Shown piece by piece: positions 55,684-64,000 of a stretch of 64,000 nt of DNA. A program made the position numbers and the translations under genes. Numbering within the stretch: the stretch's first letter is position 1; every line of letters begins with the position of its first letter. This DNA is from Marinilabiliaceae bacterium JC017. Its GTDB lineage: Bacteria > Bacteroidota > Bacteroidia > Bacteroidales > Marinilabiliaceae. Where the stretch lies: the NCBI GenBank assembly GCA_004296775.1, contig RHGE01000001.1, positions 67,547-131,546 of the forward strand, in the 5' to 3' direction. The notes beneath the pieces were generated by a model. That model had not been told where the DNA came from. It was given only the letters and a program-made list of their open reading frames with translations, and did no database searches.

Positions 55684-56421
55684 TCCTCTTTCTCATTGAA
55701 TTTTATATCATCCTGACAAAAATTTATAAATAATCGTATGGACAACACTTAACGATTCATTATAAAAAACCTAACTGATAATAGGTATGAAACCGCCAAT
55801 AAGGTTAATCTCAGCTGCACTTACCTTAAGACATAGCGGGATGCCATGCCTAACAAGGGATTGAAACCTTCTTAGATGTGGTGAGGGTGGCTAGCATTTC
55901 ATTTCAACGCTTTCAGGTTCTGCGGACGCTAACAGGTTGTGCCTGCAGATTTTCCTCTCGTAAACCAAGCGGAAATAAAAGACTTGATTACGTTAAAAAA
56001 TGCTCCTATTGACTTTAAGTGCGTTCCGGTGCAGGGAACATTGTGCGGCGAACGAACTACTGGTTGCGCTGGTATTAATGGTGATCTGAACACAGGGTTC
56101 CGCTGAGCTCCACCCTGTGCTGTTACTGTTAGCCCTTACGAGGGCAGATTTGCTTCTTTGAAAATGACTTTGTTGGATGAGATGTTATTCCTCTTTTCCT
56201 ACTATGGGACTCGTTTCATTACTTTCGAAAATAAATTGGTATTAATCAATGTGCTCTAGCCGCACTCCCGATGCATCGGGAGTACTTTTTTGCTACAGCC
56301 AAAAGAAACAAAAAACGAGACAGCTTAATTTACACGAAGCTGCCTTCGTTTTTTCCAAGAGCAAGAGTAACAGCCGCGGGATGAGCTGTTACTGCCTTGG
56401 ATAACTTTTAGTGTGAACCAA
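55684..56421. other. intergenic region with hairpins and a palindromic element, copy 2
   Basis: No credible gene. Hairpins: CACAGGG...CCCTGTG at about 56092-56120 and GCCCTTACGAGGGC at about 56133-56146. ACTCCCGATGCATCGGGAGT at 56264-56283 is a perfect 20-bp palindrome followed by ACTTTTTTGC, paired with the copy at 54172-54220. A moderately GC-rich stretch (55850-56150) could be a structured RNA, but I could not match it to tmRNA, RNase P, SRP or 6S RNA. Confidence 0.5.
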
Positions 56422-57159
56422 TCAATTTTGGGAAGCCATGCCGGGAAACTGCAATGCTTTAGACACAACGCCTTTGTAACTTCGGCCGACGGGTAATTCT
56501 TTTCCGCCTACTTCGATGGTATTGGCGGTGAAGGCATTAATTTTCTCAACGGCGATAATATAGGATTTATGGATACGCAGAAATTCAACTTCCGGCAGTT
56601 GTTCTTCCATCCAGGAGAGGGATAATTTGGTGATGATGCGTTTCTCTTGAGTAAAGATCTTCACGTATTCGCTAAATCCTTCCACATACAATATATCGGC
56701 AAAACTCACTTTGACGTGCTTCTTGTTTTCTTTCACGTAGATGAATGATGTCTCATGGGGATTTGCCGGTCCATGATTTTCACTCATGGGAGGCGTGGCC
56801 ACTTGCTGGCAGTATTTTGAAACTGCTTTAAAGAACCGTTCGAAGGTGATGGGTTTTAATAAATAATCCACCACATCCAATTCGAATCCTTCCAGGGCAT
56901 ATTCCCGGTAGGCAGTGGTGATGATTACGCGTGGCTTTTGCGGGACCATCCGCAGGAACTCCAGACCGGATATTTGTGGCATTTGAATATCCAGAAACAC
57001 CAGGTCAATCTTATTCTCTCTCAGGGCTGTCATGGCTTCCATGGCCGTGCCACACTCCCCCTGCACCTGGAATCCAGGCATCTTACCGATGTGTTCACGA
57101 ATCAGGTTTCGGGCCAAAGGCTCATCATCTACAATTAAACAATTTGTGGTCATTGGCAT
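56422..57159 (-). CDS. LytTR-family response regulator
   Basis: A 245-residue two-component regulator. The receiver domain (about 5-120) has the acidic pair D11-D12, the phospho-acceptor Asp57 in LVFLDIQMP, and Lys in 'LLKPITFERFF'. The LytTR DNA-binding domain (about 145-240) has 'FIYVKENKKHVKVSFADILY' and 'FLRIHKSYIIAVEKINAF'. The start could equally be the ATG two codons downstream. Last gene of the operon peptidase-kinase-regulator, with about 105 bp after the kinase gene. Its target genes are not known; the partner lipoprotein is a likely candidate. Confidence 0.93.
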   Translation of the reverse strand: MPMTTNCLIVDDEPLARNLIREHIGKMPGFQVQGECGTAMEAMTALRENKIDLVFLDIQMPQISGLEFLRMVPQKPRVIITTAYREYALEGFELDVVDYLLKPITFERFFKAVSKYCQQVATPPMSENHGPANPHETSFIYVKENKKHVKVSFADILYVEGFSEYVKIFTQEKRIITKLSLSWMEEQLPEVEFLRIHKSYIIAVEKINAFTANTIEVGGKELPVGRSYKGVVSKALQFPGMASQN

Positions 57160-57263
57160 GTTATCTTTTTATTACGGGTCCTACTTATTATTACTTTTTC
57201 TCCATTTCTCGCCACACAATAATCTCCTGCCTCCTGACGTGTTTTAAGCAAATCCCTTATATT

Positions 57264-58358
57264 TTAATTTAATACTTTCATTAATTCCTTATTCTCCATT
57301 TGGCTCTCCCGCACGGGTTTTCCTTCCACCTGCAACTGTACCCGGTAGCTTTTTTCTTCTGCCTGAATGGCTAAATGATGCCGTTCGGGGTACAATATCT
57401 CCAATCTCTTTTTTGTATTCACCATCCCAAGTCCGCCCGGCAATGATTTTGTACCGGGTGTTTTTTCAGGAATACTGTTTTCAGCCATCATATGAATAGC
57501 TCCTTTCTCACCGGTTATCTCAATCTTAATCCAGGGTTTACCGGCATCTTGACTGCAACCATGTTTGTAACAATTTTCGATGAATGGAAACAGGATTAAA
57601 GGGGCAATGCGCTCATTGAGCAGTTCTGAGTCATAGCTCAACTTCATATTCAACCGATCCCCATACTTCATGGCTTGCAGGTCGATGTACGCCTCAATTA
57701 ACTCCACTTCTTCACGCAAACTCACATCCGACTTATTACCCTGGTAGAGCATGTACTCAAACAAGGCGGATAGCCGGGCAATGATATCGGGTGTTTTATC
57801 AGATTTCTGGATGGCCAGAGAATAGAGATTATTCAACACATTAAAGAGAAAATGAGGATTGAGCTGTGACTTCAACATCTTCAGTTCGGCTTCGAGACGG
57901 TGGCGCACCATTTCACTTTTCTCCTGGTTTAACACCAGCCATTCGCCATAAAATCGGATGGTAAGCAACAACCCGGTTGGCACCCACACCCAAAACAGGT
58001 TGCGCATTACGGCTTTTAAGGTGAGCCAGTTCTCCGGGGCCAACTCCTCGGGGAGGTACAAGCCATAGAAAAGATGATAGGTGGTGAAGAGTTTTGCCAC
58101 ACTGGCTGCAAAACTAATTGCAACTGCGAGGGCAATCATGAGCGCCATCTGCTTTTTACGCATCAGCCGGGGATATATATAATATACCACCGGATAGGCC
58201 AACACCATTAGGGCAGGGATATTTGAAAAAAAGTGGACCCAATAAAAAGAGAAGGGAAAATCGCCTTCAAGGCTGATCATGAAGGAGAAAAACGTGATAT
58301 ATCCCAACCAGAACTGAATATGAAAAACGATTTGTTGACTTAATGATTTATCTCTCAT
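57264..58358 (-). CDS. LytS/YehU-type sensor histidine kinase
   Basis: A 364-residue membrane kinase. Four N-terminal transmembrane helices (about 10-130) are followed by a coiled coil and the His_kinase domain with the phospho-acceptor in 'SQLNPHFLFNVLNNLYSLA' (near residue 168). An HATPase-like region ends the protein, with 'LFPFIENCYKHGC' as the N-box and 'GGLGMVNTKKRLEILYPE' as the G-box. Its start overlaps the stop of the metallopeptidase-like lipoprotein gene by ATGA, so the three genes form one unit. Confidence 0.92.
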   Translation of the reverse strand: MRDKSLSQQIVFHIQFWLGYITFFSFMISLEGDFPFSFYWVHFFSNIPALMVLAYPVVYYIYPRLMRKKQMALMIALAVAISFAASVAKLFTTYHLFYGLYLPEELAPENWLTLKAVMRNLFWVWVPTGLLLTIRFYGEWLVLNQEKSEMVRHRLEAELKMLKSQLNPHFLFNVLNNLYSLAIQKSDKTPDIIARLSALFEYMLYQGNKSDVSLREEVELIEAYIDLQAMKYGDRLNMKLSYDSELLNERIAPLILFPFIENCYKHGCSQDAGKPWIKIEITGEKGAIHMMAENSIPEKTPGTKSLPGGLGMVNTKKRLEILYPERHHLAIQAEEKSYRVQLQVEGKPVRESQMENKELMKVLN

Positions 58359-59977
58359 TTCGCTTGTGGCATATAGAAATGTGGTAAATAGGAAGGATCA
58401 ATGCCTTCCTTACAAAATGCACCGGCATGTGTTTGCCAACTGCTACTATTTCCCTGTGATAAATACCGGTTGGTGAAACAGGTCCAAAAATCGGGCTGCC
58501 GGTCCTGGCAATGGGCATACTGAGCGGCCAGCATAACGGCATACAGGTAGGCCTGGTAACTTCCGTCCATCATGAGTAAGGGGGCATTTTTAATCCACTC
58601 ATCGTGTTTTTGCTCCTCTGAGACTTCCAGGAAAAGGTATTTCTCCACTTTTGTCCAGAAAAGGGCCGACAGGTTTTGGTCGGGGTTTAGGAACATCTCC
58701 CGCTCGACCTCCGCCATGACCAAAAAATTACGGATTAGAAACAGCAACCAGGGATTAGCCACCTGTTCATCGATAAACGCCCCCGATGTAGCCGTTACAC
58801 CTATGGCTTTCCGGGCTTTTTGCGACCTGAAAATTTGATTTTCCATGAAAATGGCCACACTCTCATTTAGTATCAATCCCGGTTCCCGAAGAAAATAAGG
58901 TACCGAATCGGAAATACTGCTGTAACAAAAGCCATGGGCTAACTCATGAATGCAGTTTAACATACCTGAAAAGTCATACCGTCCATTATAATAAAACCGG
59001 ACATCGTGGTAACTATCAATGTTGCATGCCAATGCTTGTTTCAAACAACACGAATCATTGGATACCCAACGCGGGTCAATCAAATTGGAAACATCCATGC
59101 CAAAACATTTGTAGTAACCGGTTACGCTTGAAATGAATTCATGGCGATCGTGGTAGTTTGATTGCCACCCCGAGGGATTTCTTAAGGATGCAAAGAAATA
59201 ATTGTAATGAAACACACTCAACTCATCGGTCTCTTTATCAAACTGGCGACATAAGTAATCATCAGCTCCCTTTTTTAACTTCTTATAATCATGGCGCGTT
59301 ACGCTATCGATCCGATTAATATAGTCCAGGTGTTTATTTTCATCGATTTCATGACGCGCCAATAAATAACCAAAATAATTGGCATAGCCGATGGATTGGG
59401 CAAACTGGTTACACTGATTCAGGAAATGATGCATTTGCTGATGCACCATGGCAATCTTTCGTTGGTACCCCGAGAAAACAGCTTCATCATTACGCCAGCC
59501 CTTGGGGTAATGATCATACTGCCTGACATCGAAATAGAGTTTCATAATCTGACTCTTGGCCATCTCCAGGCTATCCAATCCTGCTTTTTTATCGCGATAC
59601 ATGAAGTACAACACTTTCGACTGTCGCTTCAGCAATTTATCTTTTATGATGCCCGAATGATACAACCGATGTAAGAATTCATAATCGGAACAGTCGGAAA
59701 ACAACCGGTCGGTTTGAGATTTAAATTCACATAACGCACTCCCCTTACGTAACAGTCCTGAATAGATTTGCTGCAATGTGTCGAAACGACTTTTCCCTAT
59801 GTACGTATTCCATGTGGCGAGGTTGACTTCTTTGTTTATTTCAACCACAGCCTCTTCCTGCTTACCAATAAAATAGCTCAACAGGTTTTCTGTCGCAGCT
59901 GTTTTATTTGAACAGCTGTATGCGAAAGGCAAAAGGGAACAAACCAGCCACAAAAGTTTAAAATATCGTATTCTCAT
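58355..59977 (-). CDS. lipoprotein with M3-like gluzincin metallopeptidase motif
   Basis: A 540-residue predicted lipoprotein; the signal ends in the lipobox AYSC with Cys near residue 22. The N-terminal helical region ('INKEVNLATWNTYIGKSRFD') resembles the opening of M2/M3 peptidases. The zinc motif HELAH lies near residue 343 in 'NCIHELAHGFCYSS', and 'LILNESVAIFMENQIF' about 25-30 residues later supplies a probable third Glu ligand. The whole is helical, as in that clan. It would be a cell-envelope peptidase or a sensor derived from one. It is translationally coupled to the histidine kinase gene, so it may make or sense the signal. Family assignment is by motif only. Confidence 0.75.
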   Translation of the reverse strand: MRIRYFKLLWLVCSLLPFAYSCSNKTAATENLLSYFIGKQEEAVVEINKEVNLATWNTYIGKSRFDTLQQIYSGLLRKGSALCEFKSQTDRLFSDCSDYEFLHRLYHSGIIKDKLLKRQSKVLYFMYRDKKAGLDSLEMAKSQIMKLYFDVRQYDHYPKGWRNDEAVFSGYQRKIAMVHQQMHHFLNQCNQFAQSIGYANYFGYLLARHEIDENKHLDYINRIDSVTRHDYKKLKKGADDYLCRQFDKETDELSVFHYNYFFASLRNPSGWQSNYHDRHEFISSVTGYYKCFGMDVSNLIDPRWVSNDSCCLKQALACNIDSYHDVRFYYNGRYDFSGMLNCIHELAHGFCYSSISDSVPYFLREPGLILNESVAIFMENQIFRSQKARKAIGVTATSGAFIDEQVANPWLLFLIRNFLVMAEVEREMFLNPDQNLSALFWTKVEKYLFLEVSEEQKHDEWIKNAPLLMMDGSYQAYLYAVMLAAQYAHCQDRQPDFWTCFTNRYLSQGNSSSWQTHAGAFCKEGIDPSYLPHFYMPQAK

Positions 59978-60409
59978 TCAATACAGGTATATGAATAATG
60001 AAATCAGAGCCTCATTCAATAGATCTTAAGTCTTCAGGTAATAGAATAACGATTTTTTCACCTCTAATACCAGGAGCATTTTAAAATATGTTTGGTATAA
60101 TTTATTTAAAAAACTACAGGAAGCATCTGCCATTATCACTTCCATAGTTACCCATCAGGTATTTACAAAAGCTTTCCGAGCCACTGAAACTAAAGCGCCT
60201 TCTAATATATAACAAATGAAGGGGAATCGAATCAGGAAAATCCTCTTCGCTATGATCCCTATAAGCTTTACACATCATGAAAACTAATGACTTCCCCCAA
60301 AAAAAATCGACTGAAAAAGGATAACGCATCACTTCGCTGAATCCTGCCTCATAACAAATTATTGACATTTTAATGAACAAAGGACTTAGAAGAGACTTTA
60401 GCTACTTAT

Positions 60410-60448
60410 GAAAAACAAAAAAAAGCGGTAAGGAACCAACTTACCGCC
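60410..60448 (-). terminator. strong minus-strand terminator with no adjacent gene
   Basis: GGCGGTAAG - TTGGTTC - CTTACCGC followed by a long T-run on the minus strand (perfect 8-bp core stem GCGGTAAG/CTTACCGC at 60425-60447). The nearest upstream gene on that strand ends at 60783, about 335 bp away. It may end that transcript's long 3' untranslated region or a separate small RNA. Confidence 0.75.
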
Positions 60449-60591
60449 AAATAAACTCAAACCTTTAATCTACGAATTATTAAATAGTTATCGGTTTCAA
60501 AACTAGAAAAACAATATATTACTACAAATTATTATCAATAAACAACAAATTCTAAAGGGTCATCAACAAGTTTCAGCTTAATTGAACTTTC

Positions 60592-60700
60592 AATAGATCG
60601 CTAGATTTTAGCCAATAGACCTAAAGCTGATTTAGGTCTATTTCATTGACACAATAGATCGTTAGATTTTAGATAATAGACATTAGACTGATTTACATCA
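60592..60700. repeat. two tandem copies of the ATAGATCGTTAGATTTTAG repeat
   Basis: AATAGATCGCTAGATTTTAG near 60592 and AATAGATCGTTAGATTTTAG near 60650, each continuing into 'ATAGACNTNAGNCTGATTTA'. The same block is seen at 38084-38125 and in part at about 50067. It lies in the untranslated region downstream of the exported-protein gene. Confidence 0.75.
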
Positions 60701-60782
60701 CCCTCATTTTTTTGACCATTAACAACTTTACCTATTGGATAGGTATAAACTGTTTTATAATTACTCACAAAAACTTAACAAA

Positions 60783-61256
60783 CTACTTCAGAATAAAACC
60801 CTCTTTTAATAGTTTAGGGAAATAGCAGGCGATAAGTCCTAAAAGTTCTTCCTCAGTTTTCGGCTTCTGAGTGATCACTTTTTGATAAAAAAACTGCTGA
60901 CGATCTATCGCTTCTTTGACATTAACTTGCGTGTCTTTTTGCTTAGGAAGCTTACGGGCACCGAATTGACTTTTTTCACAAGAATAAATTATCTCCATGT
61001 CATCAATTCGCACATGAAAATTTTTACACTTCTTACCATCTTCCACACCAATTAAAATTTCTTTCTTGAAGTTTTCATAATTCAGGACATAGGTTTTAAT
61101 AGCAACCCCTTCATGCTGAATTTGAGTATCTGCCTTTTCGATGAAATAATTCCCCAATTTGGTATTACTACTACCTTCTATCTTATCAGTGGCAAGGGTG
61201 GTAAAGGTGGCACTGATAAAAAATGCTATCGCAAAAACACTCTTTAAAGCTTTCAT
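60783..61256 (-). CDS. small exported protein, unknown
   Basis: A 157-residue protein with a signal peptide (about 1-22, ending TTLATD). The mature part is Lys-rich, with a beta-strand pattern 'TYVLNYENFKKEILIGVEDG' and one 'YSCEKSQFGARKLPKQKDT' stretch containing a single Cys. No family recognised. The gene is alone on the minus strand, 320 bp from the outer-membrane protein gene upstream. It could be a periplasmic stress or binding protein. Confidence 0.7.
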   Translation of the reverse strand: MKALKSVFAIAFFISATFTTLATDKIEGSSNTKLGNYFIEKADTQIQHEGVAIKTYVLNYENFKKEILIGVEDGKKCKNFHVRIDDMEIIYSCEKSQFGARKLPKQKDTQVNVKEAIDRQQFFYQKVITQKPKTEEELLGLIACYFPKLLKEGFILK

Positions 61257-61580
61257 ATTCGATGAATTTAGTTTTACAATTTATTCATGATTCATTGAGG
61301 AATTGTCCTCAAACGATTTCAAAACTAATTCACACAAAAATAATATGCTTATCTAATCAACGACTGACAGGAATACGTATGTGAACGACACATATGAACT
61401 GGATTTCAGTAAAAGGAAAATCAAGGTCTGGCTTGTATTTAGACCATATTTACTTAGTTTTTTTTAAAAGTTCGCCTGAGTTTTCGGTTGAGGATTTTTT
61501 TAATTTCTGAAGAAAAACTAATCGAAAACTATTAGCACCCTCCTCAAAAGACTAACCAGGGAAAATTGATGAATAGCACA

Positions 61581-63050
61581 TCAATCCACACTATCCTCCC
61601 CCATAAGTTTATTTTCCCATTTTTTGGCCACATCCTTAAAGAAAGGAATAGAAATACCGACAATAAAACGCCATCTTGACCAATGGATGGTAGACATATT
61701 ATCGGCTCCAAAAATGGGATCATTATCGCCATCCGGAAAATCAAGCGGTCGTTGAATTTTTTGTTTGGCAAATGAATAGGTGGTTCCCAGGGTAATGTCG
61801 GCACCTTTAAATGTCAACATGATTCCTCCACCCAGATGATTCAAGTCAGATGAAAAAGTAGATATATTCCTTTCTATCCCTGGAGCTATGATAGCTCCTC
61901 CTGTTCCTCCATCAGTGGACGAATAATCGGAGGAGTAACTGGCAAAAGCTTTTACTTTTTCACTGAATGTCATTTCATAGCCAATCCCATAGTTCAACAC
62001 TGATTTCAAATCCTGAAATAATTCATGCTCCAGTTTTTTCCCGCTACTTTGCCCTGTGAACGGATCCGCTTTCATGACGGTATACCGATCCACTTTACTA
62101 AAATATTCTGTACTCAGATGAAGCGTGCCTTTCCAAAAATTAAAACCCACCCCCGCTGCAATACTCCAAGGGGTCTTGTATTTAGCAGTCAATCCATCCT
62201 GAAGCGCCACCTCATAAACTGAGTTTTCAGGATCATTATTAATACCTGTGAAAATATTATCGTACTGCAAAGAACCATCACCACTTAAAGAAACTTTTGG
62301 AGTGGTAATAGTCATTCCTAGCATAATATTATCGTATTCCAATGCCACACCTATTTTCCAGTTCAGTCCATAATGCTGAAAGCTGTAATTATAATCCATC
62401 ACCATTACTGATACTTCTTTCGCTTCGGAATAGGACTGCATTTGATTTCGTATTCTCCCTTTCTGACTCCGGGTGGTAAAAAAGGAAGAAACGCCCACAC
62501 TGACATTTGGATTTATAGGATACGACCAGGTACCACCAATCCATTCCTCATCAAACTTTTTTGCTAACCTTACTTCTCCGCTAAAATGCTCTTCGCCCGG
62601 CATCTCCTCAATCACATCTCCAAAAACATCCTGTCTGGTTGAAAAATCCAAATCAGAATTATGTCGGGTTAAAAAAGCATAGGCAAACCGATGTTTGGGC
62701 AGCCATTTTATTTTGAATGTACCTGCTACCAAACTAGGAACCCCTCCAAATTCCGATTTCTTAAGATCTATATTATCTCCAAGCGCATCCTCGATGGTCA
62801 CCTTCTTTAATTGATGCACCTTAGCACTGATCACAAACGCCGGGTTTTCAATTACACCCAGCCGGGCCGGATTATAATAAACAGCTCCCAGATCACTGAC
62901 ACTGCCCACAACTGATCCGCTTAAAAGCATGGATTTGGTTCCATACTGTTCTGTCCAGTAGTGCGCATCTTGTCCTAAAATAGAAATCAAATTAGCAATT
63001 AAGAGATAACAAATTGAAGAAAGCCGAAAAAAGAAATGTCGCTTATTCAT
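61581..63050 (-). CDS. FadL-like outer-membrane beta-barrel protein
   Basis: A 489-residue exported protein. The signal peptide (about 1-26) ends SILGQ. The mature N-terminus 'SDLGAVYYNPARLGVIENPA' matches the 'YYNPAGL' hallmark of OMPP1/FadL/TodX transporters, and alternating aromatic/polar strands run to the end, consistent with an outer-membrane barrel. The C-terminus continues past the expected terminal strand (FIVGISIPFF) by about 20 charged residues, which is unusual for a barrel. Members import hydrophobic compounds. No neighbour indicates a substrate. Confidence 0.78.
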   Translation of the reverse strand: MNKRHFFFRLSSICYLLIANLISILGQDAHYWTEQYGTKSMLLSGSVVGSVSDLGAVYYNPARLGVIENPAFVISAKVHQLKKVTIEDALGDNIDLKKSEFGGVPSLVAGTFKIKWLPKHRFAYAFLTRHNSDLDFSTRQDVFGDVIEEMPGEEHFSGEVRLAKKFDEEWIGGTWSYPINPNVSVGVSSFFTTRSQKGRIRNQMQSYSEAKEVSVMVMDYNYSFQHYGLNWKIGVALEYDNIMLGMTITTPKVSLSGDGSLQYDNIFTGINNDPENSVYEVALQDGLTAKYKTPWSIAAGVGFNFWKGTLHLSTEYFSKVDRYTVMKADPFTGQSSGKKLEHELFQDLKSVLNYGIGYEMTFSEKVKAFASYSSDYSSTDGGTGGAIIAPGIERNISTFSSDLNHLGGGIMLTFKGADITLGTTYSFAKQKIQRPLDFPDGDNDPIFGADNMSTIHWSRWRFIVGISIPFFKDVAKKWENKLMGEDSVD

Positions 63051-63389
63051 GATTAAAAATATTAGGTTTGGTTATAAATCACAATGAGATAGTTAGCTCA
63101 AATTATATATTTTTATTTTTTACGCCTTTAAATTAATTGAATTTCGATCACCATAACTTCAAGTATTAATCCATAAAAAGTTACGCCTTATTCATGAAAA
63201 AATCTCATCTCTTGCATTTTTGACTTTTCTATTTCCACAAAAAAGCTGCATTTTTTCTTATCATCCTATTAAATTCCATACCTGCTAAAATCATTTATTC
63301 AAACTTCTTTAAAACATAAACACAATGCACTTTTAAGAATTAATTTTCAAGATACTCTTTTGGAATAAGAAAAAAATAGTATATTACGT
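63051..63389. other. AT-rich intergenic region
   Basis: No gene or clear motif. It holds the upstream regions of the divergent outer-membrane protein gene and of the RNA candidate that follows. Confidence 0.5.
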
Positions 63390-63481
63390 AAGCTTTTGTT
63401 CACTTATCTGTCTTTGGCAAACGGACAATTAACCATCACAGCTGCCACTGACATATATCGGGAACAAAAGCTTTTTTTTAT
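63390..63481 (+). ncRNA. candidate small RNA or attenuator closed by a 12-bp stem and T-run
   Basis: AAGCTTTTGTTC (63390-63401) pairs perfectly with GAACAAAAGCTT (63462-63473), enclosing a 60-nt interior and followed by TTTTTTTA. This is the shape of a compact structured RNA ending in an intrinsic terminator, or of a leader attenuator for the gene starting at about 63619. TTTTGG at about 63357 could serve as a -33 element. The interior sequence does not match a riboswitch that I know. Confidence 0.4.
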
Positions 63482-63618
63482 ACTAAAAACAACCTTTTTT
63501 TTCACACTTTCATATTTGCTTTCAATTCATAAGCGACTGCCTTCTAAAGAATATTACAAATCATTGTAGTCTACGGATGACAATTTTCATCAATTTTTGA
63601 TAATTTTACGCCTCATTT

Positions 63619-64000
63619 GTGTCAAAAAGCAATAAAGTGAATAAAACTGACGAACAATTTGAACATGTTATCAGAATCTGCACTGATATCTTTACAAAAA
63701 AAATGAAAGACTACGGAACTGCCTGGCGCATTTTACGCCCGAGTTCCATGACAGATCAAATTTTCATTAAAGCACAACGCATTCGAAGCATCGAAACCAA
63801 AGGAGTATCAAAGGTTGATGAAGGTATCCGCTCTGAATTTATTGGCATTGTAAATTATGCTGCCATGGGCATTATTCAGTTGGAATTAGGCCCCGCTGAA
63901 CAACCGGAAATGGATCATGAGGAGACGCTGAAAATGTTTTTGGAAAAGTTGCAGAATGCTAAATCATTAATGGCAGATAAAAACCATGACTATGATGAAG
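63619..64000 (+). CDS. DUF1599 (nucleotide-modification-associated domain) protein, partial
   Basis: The frame opens with GTG at 63619 (a second GTG at 63637 is possible) and runs off the window after about 127 codons. 'MKDYGTAWRILRPSSMTDQI', 'KAQRIRSIETKGVSKVDEG' and 'EFIGIVNYAAMGIIQLELG' are diagnostic of DUF1599 as I recall it. A stop just upstream excludes an earlier start. The product is a soluble helical protein of unsettled function, possibly acting on nucleotides. The C-terminal part is missing because the window ends. Confidence 0.85.
   Translation, partial: MSKSNKVNKTDEQFEHVIRICTDIFTKKMKDYGTAWRILRPSSMTDQIFIKAQRIRSIETKGVSKVDEGIRSEFIGIVNYAAMGIIQLELGPAEQPEMDHEETLKMFLEKLQNAKSLMADKNHDYDE

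Noticed and set aside
55760-56300. tmRNA, RNase P RNA or 6S RNA
   Set aside because: No conserved core (such as the GAGGAAAGTCC of RNase P) and no tRNA-like ends could be found on either strand.
60114-60380. Minus-strand frame of 88 codons upstream of the metallopeptidase operon
   Set aside because: It begins at TTG (or ATG four codons on), has no recognisable domain or clear upstream signals, and could be chance; left unannotated.

Overview
The window reads as a chromosomal segment from a Bacteroidota bacterium, most likely an environmental Bacteroidales/Marinilabiliales-type organism. The reasons are a TonB-dependent receptor paired with a DUF4249 lipoprotein, -7 promoter boxes of the form TAnnTTTG, DUF6261- and DUF3822-family genes, a long ribosomal protein S1, and lipoproteins with an acidic surface-export-like signal after the lipidated Cys. 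No phage, insertion sequence with a transposase, CRISPR array or rRNA operon was recognised. Genus is not determinable by eye.

Layout. 1-8 kb: dispersed intergenic repeats, a receptor/lipoprotein pair, a large lipoprotein, and a DUF6261 gene with a degenerate tandem repeat array upstream. 8-21 kb: accessory genes (TPR protein, Nudix, ferredoxin-nitroreductase, two small membrane proteins, a class C beta-lactamase-like hydrolase, a DPP IV-type peptidase, an exported protein, a TerB-ABCG-type transporter). 21-31 kb: a long minus-strand block with a SiaB/SiaC-like kinase/phosphoprotein pair, serine acetyltransferase, an NR kinase-like/PnuC/S41 peptidase run, guaA, ribonuclease Z, a STAS protein and rpsA. 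31-38 kb: a plus-strand nucleotide-sugar block (ugd, uxs, rfbA, rfbC, rfbD, phosphoglucomutase) lacking rfbB. 38-44 kb: two intergenic regions rich in arrays flanking a RecD-like helicase and a DUF3822/rsmD operon, then five tandem identical tRNA-Asp genes. 44-54 kb: housekeeping genes (pyk, aroQ, xerD, pckA, an SDR epimerase, an MscS channel, cdaA, folP). 54-64 kb: a second small helical-protein gene with a repeat array upstream, a metallopeptidase-histidine kinase-LytTR operon, an exported protein, a FadL-like outer-membrane protein and a partial DUF1599 gene.

The most unusual content is a set of five non-coding degenerate tandem arrays (7029-7335, 38440-38559, 38824-39110, 43407-43526, 55309-55683). 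Apart from the inverted pair at 38.4/43.4 kb, their sequences are unrelated, yet all share a period of 20-21 bp or its double (41-43 bp), about two helical turns. Two of them lie directly upstream of small helical-bundle genes (DUF6261 at 6152-6871 and a similar-looking unnamed family at 54337-54993). I treat array plus helical protein as the best candidate for an undescribed system; its function is unknown. Two RNA-structure candidates (17135-17275 and 63390-63481) are also flagged.
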